Shown here one piece after another: positions 1 through 6,360 of a DNA stretch of 11,641 bases (position 1 is the stretch's first letter; every line of letters starts with the position of its first letter). Under the pieces are notes generated by a model. It was not told the DNA's origin. It did not search any database and saw only the letters and a list, made by a program, of their open reading frames with translations. Made by a program: the position numbers and the translations under genes. The DNA comes from Bacillota bacterium. GTDB taxonomy: Bacteria; Bacillota; Clostridia; Christensenellales; Borkfalkiaceae. The stretch lies in contig QAKO01000082.1 of NCBI GenBank assembly GCA_003343765.1, positions 1-11,641 of the forward strand, in the 5' to 3' direction.

Positions 1-289
1 GCCGCGCCGTCACCCGCTCGCTGCGCTCGCGGGCGCCGAAGCCAAGCGCACGCCCCGAGCAAACAGGCCGCATCAAACATGGCTCCCAAAAAGTATCAAA
101 GAACTTTTTGGGAATAGGAGCCGTAACGGAGCCAAACAGGCGGACTTGCAAAGAAAGGCCGCCAGAAAAGCAAAGTTTACGGCGACGAGAAAGCGCGGCG
201 GCCGCGAAGCCGTCCCGCTGACCCGCTTGGGATCGGCTTTCGCTTTTCCCGCCGCGCATCGCTTTCTTCCTTGTCCTTGTTGTGTCCTT
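1..289. other. GC-rich non-coding flank of the rep gene, candidate element end or replication origin
   Basis: No convincing gene lies here. The stretch is clearly richer in GC than the rest of the window and dense in inverted and direct repeats: a GC dyad around 12-32 (CCCGC...GCGGG), a long hairpin at 81-122, a repeated GGAGCC at 117-122 and 128-133, a repeated AAACAGGC at 61-68 and 134-141, a short GGCGG/CCGCC dyad at 139-163 and a GCGGCCGC palindrome at 198-205. It lies just downstream of the 3' end of a rolling-circle-type rep gene. Such origins and element ends are often hairpin-rich, so an origin or terminal role is possible. I cannot point to a nick site, so the role is inference. Confidence 0.4.
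81..122. repeat. Strong two-part hairpin
   Basis: CCCAAAAAGT at 85-94 pairs perfectly with ACTTTTTGGG at 103-112 around an 8-base loop (ATCAAAGA). GGCT at 81-84 extends the stem by pairing with AGCC at 119-122 across a one-sided bulge at 113-118. There is no terminal T-tract, so it is not a simple intrinsic terminator. Its place beside an HUH rep gene makes an origin, nick-site or element-end hairpin the most attractive reading, but that is inference. Confidence 0.6.
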
Positions 290-1291
290 CTATGTTACCT
301 TCGGGAGCCGTGCGATCACTTCCGGGCTCGTCTGCCCGATGAACTCTCCGTCGATCCAGCACCCGAAGCTGTCAAAAAGCAGGAGTTTTCTGTCCTCCAG
401 CCCATACGGGCATACGACGTCATCGTCCATGATGTCCGTTACAAAATACTGATAAAGACCTCTCGAATAGACAAGTTTACCTCCCGATTTTTCGATATAC
501 TTCACCAGATATTGTACCATTTCGGGAAGTTCGGAGGCATGACAAACAGGACGGAATTCATTCCGTCCGAATTTTTTTGCAAAGAATGTATTTTGCTGAA
601 TGGTACGCATTTTCTTTGCCCTCGTGTCGAAGTCACGCAACGTTTCTATCTCGCCCGGCAATGCACCGTCGGGGGCATAGAAGATCCCGTGGAAATGCAG
701 TCGGTTCGTATCTCCGCCCCGTTCCCATGCCCCGATATACAGCCAGCCTTTGCGCGAGCTGAAATGCTGGATACAGCGCATGAGCTTCTTTACAAAACTT
801 TCCTCGTCGTGGAGTTCGTCCGAATAGGAGAAAGTCACAAAATAATTGAAACGCTGGTGATTGATCTTTCTCCAAAGCCTTGTCCTGCGGCAGATCATAT
901 TGCGGTGCTTGCGCGCAAAATTTTCTTCCACGAACGCACGGCAAGAAATGCCGTCCCTGAAATAGGGCAGCATTTCCTTTACCACAAACGGCTTTTGTTC
1001 CCGCTTCTTCAGTGTTAAACTTTTCAGATACAATTCATCAAACAGTTCTTTACGCGTCATCTGTCTGACGGCAGGCGGCGCGCTTTTTTCGCATACGTCA
1101 TCTTGATTTTGTGTCGAAAGCGCAGTATTTTTTGTGTCAGAAACAGCTTGCGTTTCCTGTTCGGTTGACTCTTTCACGTCGATGATTTCCTCCTTGCGCG
1201 GGCGACGGTTTTTGGCCCGCGGATTCGGCTCATAAGGGATGCCTATGTAGTGGTTCCCGTCCGAATAAACTTTTACTTTGCTATATGGCAT
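290..1291 (-). CDS. HUH-type rolling-circle replication initiation protein (ORF2/G2P-like Rep)
   Basis: Predicted 333-residue endonuclease that would nick one strand and attach to the 5' end to start rolling-circle replication or transfer. The HUH-superfamily motifs appear in order: motif 1 FVTFSYSD (151-158), motif 2 with the metal-binding HFH triad in RLHFHGIF (197-204), and motif 3 YLVKYIEK (261-268) with two tyrosines four residues apart (Y261, Y265), the arrangement of phiX174 gpA (YVAKYVNK) and microvirus Reps. A charged, Pro/Glu/Gln/Thr-rich linker (about 25-75) follows a short N-terminal strand. I chose the start MPYSKVKVYSDG because, from memory, relatives in gut Clostridia begin this way. 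The same frame runs 59 codons further upstream, but only antisense to the recombinase. No Shine-Dalgarno or promoter precedes this ATG, because recombinase sequence begins there, so expression is doubtful. All catalytic residues are present. The host replicon (phage, plasmid or transposon) is unknown. Confidence 0.82.
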   Translation of the reverse strand: MPYSKVKVYSDGNHYIGIPYEPNPRAKNRRPRKEEIIDVKESTEQETQAVSDTKNTALSTQNQDDVCEKSAPPAVRQMTRKELFDELYLKSLTLKKREQKPFVVKEMLPYFRDGISCRAFVEENFARKHRNMICRRTRLWRKINHQRFNYFVTFSYSDELHDEESFVKKLMRCIQHFSSRKGWLYIGAWERGGDTNRLHFHGIFYAPDGALPGEIETLRDFDTRAKKMRTIQQNTFFAKKFGRNEFRPVCHASELPEMVQYLVKYIEKSGGKLVYSRGLYQYFVTDIMDDDVVCPYGLEDRKLLLFDSFGCWIDGEFIGQTSPEVIARLPKVT

Positions 1292-2612
1292 CTTGGAGAA
1301 CATTCCCGATACGCCCGAAGGAAAGCTCTTTCTTGCAGTCATCGAGGGATTCAACGAATACTTTTCAGAAGACTTGAAACAAAAGGTCAATCGTGGTCTG
1401 AAAGAAAGCTGGCTGAAAGGAAACGCCACGGGCGGACGAGATATTTTCGGTTGGGACCTGAAAGACAAAAAATATCACGTCAATGAGGCGGAGGCAGAAG
1501 TAATACGGGAAATCTATCGAAAGTATGCGCAAGGATATCGGGCACAGACGATCGCGGATGAACTGAAAGCGAAGAACTTTCGCCGTAAACAAGGACAGCT
1601 CATTACGCACAAATTTATCTATAAGATATTGCACGACAAACGATACATGGGAATCGTCACCCACCAGGGAACGGATTACGATAAAATATTCCCGCCGATC
1701 ATTTCAAAGGAGTTATGGTTACAAGTGAATGCGATCAATGAAGAAAACAAAAATGCGCCGGGACGCAAGAAAGAAATTTACGAGTATATCCTTTCCGGCA
1801 AACTCATATGCGGAAAGTGCAAACACCGTATGATCGGTGAAAGCGGTACGAGCAAGACGGGAGACATTCATTACTATTATTCCTGCATTTCCAAACGCCG
1901 AGGCAAAAGCGATTGCGATTGCAAGGCCGTCAAAAAACAGGAACTGGAAAATTCTGTGATCAATGCGACCGTTACGATGCTGCAGCGAAACAGTATCATT
2001 ACCCGCATTGCTGAGACCGTCGTCAAAGTGCATGAAAAGATGATGCAGGACGATTTGGGGCTACGGATCCTCATAAAAAAGCGCGACGAAACAAAGAGAG
2101 CGGCGGACAACATCGTTAAAGCTATCGAACAGGGAATCATTACTGATTTTACCAAAGACAGGCTCAACGGATTGCAGGCGGAACTCAATGAGTTGGAGAT
2201 CGAGATCAACAAGGCGACTCAGAAGTCTTACGCACATCTGTCCGTCGAGGAAGTAGAAAAATTCCTGCTCTCCAAAGTCTTTGAAAATCCGGAAGACATC
2301 AAAGTGCGAAAACTGCTTGTGAACACCTTTATTCGGGAAGTGATCTGGTACGGCGATCATATGGTCATTACATACAACTTCCAGGAAAGATTTTCAACGG
2401 AGCGGTTTTCAAAATCTTATGTGGAAGAGATAGAAAAGCAGGTCGGGGAATGTTCCCGATCTACTTCTTCTTTTTCTCTGAGTTCGGATATGGTCGCTCA
2501 ATCTGCGCCAAAAAAAGCACCTTTTTCAGGTGCTTTTTCTTGTTTTTTACGGTTCTATGCGGAATTTTTCGTATTCACTCTTGCGAAACTGTGTACTTGC
2601 ATGCATACATAA
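1278..2612 (+). pseudogene. Large serine recombinase, 5'-truncated (catalytic domain missing)
   Basis: This is the C-terminal three quarters of a large serine recombinase, the enzyme family that integrates and excises mobile elements. The open frame starts at a TTG at 1278, but family resemblance begins only at ENIPDTPEGK (from 1296), which lies near the end of the resolvase catalytic domain. The catalytic serine and roughly the first 120-140 residues are gone, and no ribosome binding site precedes the frame. What remains, in frame numbering: the long connecting helix (about 16-45), the recombinase DNA-binding domain (about 55-140), a zinc ribbon with Cys178, Cys181, Cys203 and Cys213/215, a coiled-coil stretch (about 255-320) and a C-terminal tail. 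The reading frame is otherwise undamaged, so the break looks recent. The last 35 or so codons read through a terminator-like hairpin and lack family character. The missing half may lie left of this window if an element was inserted. Confidence 0.85.
2511..2540. terminator. Intrinsic terminator inside the recombinase frame end
   Basis: AAAAAGCACCT (2512-2522) pairs perfectly with AGGTGCTTTTT (2528-2538) around a five-base loop. A-tract and T-tract flank the stem, so it can work in both directions. It sits about 70 bases before the stop of the truncated recombinase frame, which suggests that the frame's tail overlaps an element boundary or a pre-existing host terminator. Confidence 0.75.
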
Positions 2613-2685
2613 TCATGCGCCGCTTTCCTTGTCAAAATCGTCCACAGTCTTTTCGGTCTGCAAAATTTTTTATTCTGCTCTTCGC

Positions 2686-2714
2686 TTGACACAAGTTTAC
2701 TCTTCCGTTAAAAT
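2686..2714 (+). promoter_or_regulatory. Sigma-A-type promoter for the DUF2238-like gene
   Basis: TTGACA (2686-2691), a 17-base spacer and TAAAAT (2709-2714). This is a perfect -35, near-perfect -10 and optimal spacing, about 50 bases upstream of the start codon at 2766. Confidence 0.85.
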
Positions 2715-2765
2715 ATTCTTCGCATATATTTTTACACACGGACATATCATTAACCAGGAGAAACT

Positions 2766-3608
2766 ATGAAAAGCAAAATTTTTTCGCATACATCGGATCG
2801 CTTAAAGCAAGATCCTATGACCTGTATCATTCTTGTCCTGTTTTTTATTTTCTGCATTGCGTCGGGCATTTATTTTTCTGCCATGGGACAAACGCGCAAC
2901 GCCCTTATGTCATTTATTTACATATTGTTTGCACCCGTAGCTCTCTTGGCGGAATATCTTATCCGCTTCCGCTTTCCTGCCCTTTTTAATCTTCTGCTTT
3001 ATTTCCTGATCGCGGGCGGCATTCTCGGAAGTTGTTACGATGTCTATTATACGATCCCCTGCTTTGACGAGATCCTGCACGGAATTTCCGGTCTTTTGTT
3101 TGCCGCCGCCGGCTTTACGCTGATGAAACGCATTCTGGGAAACGACCGTTCTGAAAAGAACTTTTTCCTTTGCCTGCTTGTCGGAGCGCTGCTCTCTCTT
3201 ACGATTGCCAACCTATGGGAAATGTTCGAATACGCGAGCTATGCCCTGTTCGGTATTGATATGCAGGAAGATATGATCATCAACGGATTTTCTTCCTATT
3301 TTCTGAACGGCACCCACAGCGAAACCGTTGTCATCGACGGGATCGTCAAAACAGTCATATACCTCTCCGACGGAAACACCTATGTCATTGACGGGGGATA
3401 TCTCGACATTGGTATGTACGACACGCTGAACGATATGCTTGTCTGCCTTCTCGGATGTTTCATATTTGTCGTGATCCTGCTCATCGATCACAAATGCGGC
3501 GGAAAATTCAGACACCTTCTGATCGGAAAAATTCCTTATGAATATCAGAAAACAAATGATACTTCCCCTGCCGCATCTCCCTTAAATATTGACGTAAAAA
3601 CCAAATAA
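2766..3608 (+). CDS. DUF2238 / YjdF-like integral membrane protein
   Basis: A 280-residue membrane protein of unknown function. Six hydrophobic segments are visible at about 18-40, 44-66, 72-92, 103-122, 132-152 and 222-241. Its conserved polar motifs lie at or in membrane segments: FDEILHGISG (100-109), LWEMFEY (150-156) and DTLNDMLV (219-226). This pattern of acidic and His residues fits the DUF2238 family that includes E. coli YjdF. A hydrophilic section between the fifth and sixth segments (about 164-218) looks longer than usual for the family and may be an extracytoplasmic insert. The start is supported by AGGAG five bases upstream (2756-2760). The gene stands alone, with its own consensus promoter and a terminator right after the stop. 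Its biochemical role is not known; the family call is from motif pattern only. Confidence 0.75.
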   Translation: MKSKIFSHTSDRLKQDPMTCIILVLFFIFCIASGIYFSAMGQTRNALMSFIYILFAPVALLAEYLIRFRFPALFNLLLYFLIAGGILGSCYDVYYTIPCFDEILHGISGLLFAAAGFTLMKRILGNDRSEKNFFLCLLVGALLSLTIANLWEMFEYASYALFGIDMQEDMIINGFSSYFLNGTHSETVVIDGIVKTVIYLSDGNTYVIDGGYLDIGMYDTLNDMLVCLLGCFIFVVILLIDHKCGGKFRHLLIGKIPYEYQKTNDTSPAASPLNIDVKTK

Positions 3609-3616
3609 CGTTATTC

Positions 3617-3661
3617 AAAAAAAGCCGCGAAGTGCAATTGTATTGCACTTCGCGGCTTTTT
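3617..3661. terminator. Bidirectional intrinsic terminator between convergent genes
   Basis: GCCGCGAAGTGCAAT (3624-3638) pairs perfectly with its complement at 3642-3656 around a three-base loop. Seven A bases lead in and five T bases follow. It can end transcription of both the membrane-protein gene on the plus strand and proS on the minus strand. Confidence 0.92.
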
Positions 3662-3697
3662 AAATTCTGAATTGTCAGAACATCGTTTTTTGAAACA

Positions 3698-5131
3698 TTA
3701 ATATGCCCTTGCGAACAAAACGACGTGTTTGGCTTCTTTACCGCAGCAGGCGCATTTTTCGGTATGTTCGCTTTCTACAATAACGCGCGCACTCGCCGCC
3801 GTAAGCTCTTTGATCTTGTCTTCACATTCACGGCAACCGCACCAGCCGGCTTTCACGAAATTGCCGCCTTCCACGCCCTTAAGGATCTCGTCGACGCTTT
3901 CCGCCGTAACAACGCGTTCTTCCTTGCGTTTTCTCGCTTTTTCCAAAAGATTCGTCTGGATCTCGCCGAGCATTTTGCGGATCGTCTCTGCCGCATTTTC
4001 CAAAGGTGCTTCGTTCTTTTCGTGCGTATCGCGGCGGACAAGCACCATCTTGCCTGCTTCGATATCGCGCGGCCCCAGCTCAATGCGCAAAGGAACGCCT
4101 TTCATTTCCCATTCGTTGAACTTCCAGCCCGGGCTGTTGTCCGAAACATCCGCGTCCGCGCGTATGCCTGCCGCAAGAAGTTTTGCCTTTAATTCCGCAA
4201 CAGCTTCCAAAACACCCTCTTTTTTCGAAGCGATCGGAACAATGATCGCCTGAATGGGCGCTACCACGGGCGGAATGATCAGACCGCGCGCATCGCCGTG
4301 CGACATGATCAGCGCACCGATCAGACGCGTCGAAACACCCCACGACGTCGTATAACCGTATTTATGCGTCCCGTCTTTATCCAGGAACTGAATGTCAAAC
4401 GCTTTTGCAAAGTTCTGGCCGAGATAGTGGGAAGTTCCCGCCTGCAAGCTCTTTCCGTCGTGCATCATGGCTTCCATTCCGAACGTTGCCACAGCTCCCG
4501 CGAACTTCTCTTTCTCTGTCTTTCTACCCGTAAACACGGGGATCGCGAGACAGGTTTCCGCAAATTCTTTATATACGCCGAGCATTTTCAGCGTTTCTTC
4601 CATCGCCTCTTCCTCGGTCGCGTGGACGGTATGCCCTTCCTGCCACAAAAATTCGCTCGTACGCAGGAACGGACGCGTCGTCTTTTCCCAACGCACTACG
4701 TTCGCCCACTGATTGATCAGAATGGGAAGATCACGGTAGGATTGCAGCCACTTGGAATACATTTCACCGATGATCGTTTCACTTGTCGGACGGATCACCA
4801 AAGGTTCGGCAAGCGTTTCGCCGCCGCCTACCGTAACGACCGCCACTTCCGGCGCAAACCCTTCTACGTGTTCCGCCTCTCTCGTCATAAAACTATAGGG
4901 AATGAGCAGCGGGAAATATGCATTCTGATGCCCCGTCGCTTTAAAACGCGCATCCAGCTCTTTCTGAATATTTTCCCAGATCGCATACCCGTAGGGACGG
5001 ATCACCATCGTTCCTTTTACAGGCCCGTAATCCACCAGTTTTGTCTTTATAACCACATCCGTATACCAACGCGGAAAATCTGTCTCTATATCCGCGATCT
5101 GATTGACGAACTGTTCCTTATCCTTCGCCAT
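3698..5131 (-). CDS. proS: Prolyl-tRNA synthetase, short archaeal/eukaryote-like form
   Basis: Class II aminoacyl-tRNA synthetase that charges tRNA-Pro with proline in the cytoplasm. All class signatures are visible: motif 1 around 40-75, the proline-binding RPTSETIIG loop (114-122), motif 2 with RWEKTTRPFLRTSEF (147-161), motif 3 with GVSTRLIGALIMSHGD (265-280), an anticodon-binding domain from about 290 to 400, and a C-terminal domain with a CGCREC...CACC zinc-site pattern (C431, C433, C436, C460, C462, C463). At 477 residues, without the editing insertion found in the roughly 570-residue E. coli type, it belongs to the type seen in archaea, eukaryotes and many Bacillota. The start is fixed by GGAGGAG (5135-5141) four bases upstream. 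It has its own promoter with a dyad around the -10 box, and converges on the 2766-3608 gene across a shared terminator. It looks intact. Confidence 0.97.
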   Translation of the reverse strand: MAKDKEQFVNQIADIETDFPRWYTDVVIKTKLVDYGPVKGTMVIRPYGYAIWENIQKELDARFKATGHQNAYFPLLIPYSFMTREAEHVEGFAPEVAVVTVGGGETLAEPLVIRPTSETIIGEMYSKWLQSYRDLPILINQWANVVRWEKTTRPFLRTSEFLWQEGHTVHATEEEAMEETLKMLGVYKEFAETCLAIPVFTGRKTEKEKFAGAVATFGMEAMMHDGKSLQAGTSHYLGQNFAKAFDIQFLDKDGTHKYGYTTSWGVSTRLIGALIMSHGDARGLIIPPVVAPIQAIIVPIASKKEGVLEAVAELKAKLLAAGIRADADVSDNSPGWKFNEWEMKGVPLRIELGPRDIEAGKMVLVRRDTHEKNEAPLENAAETIRKMLGEIQTNLLEKARKRKEERVVTAESVDEILKGVEGGNFVKAGWCGCRECEDKIKELTAASARVIVESEHTEKCACCGKEAKHVVLFARAY

Positions 5132-5150
5132 AATCTCCTCCGAAAAACAA

Positions 5151-5183
5151 AATATGGTACATCTTTAAAGATTATACCATATT
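5151..5183. promoter_or_regulatory. Nested palindrome over the proS promoter, candidate operator
   Basis: AATATGGTA (5151-5159) and TACCATATT (5175-5183) are perfect 9-base inverted arms. Between them is a second perfect palindrome, ATCTTTAAAGAT (5161-5172). The right arm overlaps the -10 hexamer of proS, the usual place for a repressor site. No regulator is identified, and AT-rich palindromes can arise by chance. Confidence 0.4.
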
Positions 5184-5199
5184 TTTTGTCTGAAAACAA
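5171..5199 (-). promoter_or_regulatory. Promoter of proS
   Basis: Read on the minus strand: TTGTTT (-35, complement of 5194-5199), a 17-base spacer and TATAAT (-10, complement of 5171-5176), preceded by TGG to give an extended -10. It lies about 40 bases upstream of the proS start, inside the degV-proS gap, so proS can be transcribed independently of degV. Confidence 0.75.
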
Positions 5200-5235
5200 T
5201 CTATTTACCCGCCGCTTACGGCATTTTTCTTGCGT

Positions 5236-6129
5236 TTAACCGTCCTGCCGCACTTCTTTGGTGCGCCAGATCACAGCCACCGCACCCGGCCCCACGTGCG
5301 AACCGATGACCGGCCCCATGATCGAAATGTCCGGTTTGAAATTCCAGCGCGCTTCGATCATTGCCGCAAGTTCGCCGGCTTCTTTTTCCGCATCGGTATG
5401 CACGATCCACATCATGCGGTTTTCTTCCACGGGATTGAATTTTTCCATTTTATCCAGCGCATAGGCAAACGCCTTTTTCATGCCGCGGCATTTATCCACC
5501 ACGACAAGTTTTCCCTCATTATTAAACGACAAGACAGGTTTTACCTGCAGCAACGATCCTGCAACCGCCGCTACCGTGGAAACCCTTCCGCCCCTTTTCA
5601 GATAATACAGATCGTTTGCGACGATCGCATACTGAATATGGAAGCGCAGTTCGTTGACCGCATCGAATGCTTCCTGCACTGTCTTGCCTTCGTTGCGCAA
5701 GCGGAGCGCTTCGCGCACCAAGGCGCCCTGCCCGATCGTTGCGGCCAGAGAATCGACCGCCAAAAGATTGAAATCGGGATAATCTTTGCGGATATCCGCC
5801 GCCGCCTTTTCCGCTACGGTCACCGTGGGAGAAAGCCCGCTGGAGATCGTGAAATGCAGAACGTCTTTTGCGCCCTCCTGCGCCAGCTTGAGAAAATGAT
5901 TGTAATGGCTTTCATAATTGAGCATGGACGTGCGCGAAAACGCACCTTCGCGCAGCTGACGGTAAAAATCCACATACTGAGAATACTCGGTAAACGCATC
6001 CACACCTTCCGTAAACTGACCGTCCTTTTCGACGACATAATTCAGGCTCACAAACTTTATGTCGTTATCGCGCACAAAATCGGCATAAAGATCACAGGTG
6101 GAATCGGTGGATAAAATAAATTTATACAT
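5236..6129 (-). CDS. DegV family protein (fatty-acid-binding, FakB-like)
   Basis: A 297-residue DegV-fold protein. Characterised relatives (FakB) bind a fatty acid and present it to the kinase FakA for incorporation into phospholipid; many bacteria carry several DegV paralogues of unknown ligand. Family marks: STDSTCDL at the N-terminus (7-14), TSMLNYESHYNHFL (67-80), FTISSGLSPT (93-102, normally SSxLSGT), VDSLAATIGQG (125-135), LKRGGRVS (177-184) and the C-terminal GSHVGPGAVAV (276-286). Length is close to the family's usual 280-290. An AAGGAAA ribosome binding site lies about seven bases upstream (6136-6142), and the gene has its own extended -10 promoter. No strong terminator follows, so some readthrough into proS, 104 bases on, is possible. 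No fatty acid kinase gene is in this window. Sure of the family, unsure of the ligand. Confidence 0.92.
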   Translation of the reverse strand: MYKFILSTDSTCDLYADFVRDNDIKFVSLNYVVEKDGQFTEGVDAFTEYSQYVDFYRQLREGAFSRTSMLNYESHYNHFLKLAQEGAKDVLHFTISSGLSPTVTVAEKAAADIRKDYPDFNLLAVDSLAATIGQGALVREALRLRNEGKTVQEAFDAVNELRFHIQYAIVANDLYYLKRGGRVSTVAAVAGSLLQVKPVLSFNNEGKLVVVDKCRGMKKAFAYALDKMEKFNPVEENRMMWIVHTDAEKEAGELAAMIEARWNFKPDISIMGPVIGSHVGPGAVAVIWRTKEVRQDG

Positions 6130-6171
6130 AAATCGTTTCCTTTTTATTAATTGAGCAATCCGCCCGATTAA

Positions 6172-6201
6172 ATTATATCACAGAATGTACAGCCCTGTAA
6201 A
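6172..6201 (-). promoter_or_regulatory. Promoter of the DegV gene
   Basis: On the minus strand: TTTACA (complement of 6196-6201), an 18-base spacer and TATAAT (complement of 6172-6177) preceded by TGA, an extended -10. It lies about 43 bases from the start codon. Confidence 0.72.
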
Positions 6202-6303
6202 CATTTTCTTCACATTATTCTTTGTTTTTTACGATTTACAGAAAAATCGCCGATGAATGCGTCCGAATTTTACAAAATGCAGCACAATTTTTTCAAAAAA
6301 AAC

Positions 6304-6332
6304 TTGAAAAGAAACGGCAAATGAAGTATAAT
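6304..6332 (+). promoter_or_regulatory. Promoter of the phosphohexomutase-transketolase pair
   Basis: TTGAAA (6304-6309), a 17-base spacer and TATAAT (6327-6332), about 28 bases upstream of the start codon. It diverges from the DegV promoter about 100 bases away in the 6130-6360 gap. I see no operator in that gap. Confidence 0.85.
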
Positions 6333-6360
6333 AGCATAGAGAATATTTTCGGAGAAATCA

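Noticed and set aside
177..362. Minus-strand 61-codon frame overlapping the rep 3' end
   Set aside because: Arg/Lys-rich translation typical of a GC-rich shadow frame, no ribosome binding site, and it overlaps rep in another frame.
146..1018. Long plus-strand open frame of 290 codons
   Set aside because: It is antisense to the rep gene, whose HUH motifs are unmistakable. Its translation has no domain character and no ribosome binding site.
1292..1468. N-terminal extension of rep by 59 codons
   Set aside because: These codons are the antisense of conserved recombinase sequence. The natural start is MPYSKVKVYSDG at 1291.
2443..2459. TCGGG/CCCGA dyad near the recombinase end as an attachment core
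   Set aside because: Short, with a wobble pair, and no matching second site is visible in the window; it may be plain coding sequence.
5209..5222. GCCG/CGGC hairpin after degV as a terminator
   Set aside because: Only a four-base stem, and on the degV strand no T-tract follows; too weak to call.
4298..5239. Plus-strand 313-codon frame
   Set aside because: Antisense shadow of prolyl-tRNA synthetase.
5230..6114. Plus-strand 294-codon frame
   Set aside because: Antisense shadow of the DegV gene.
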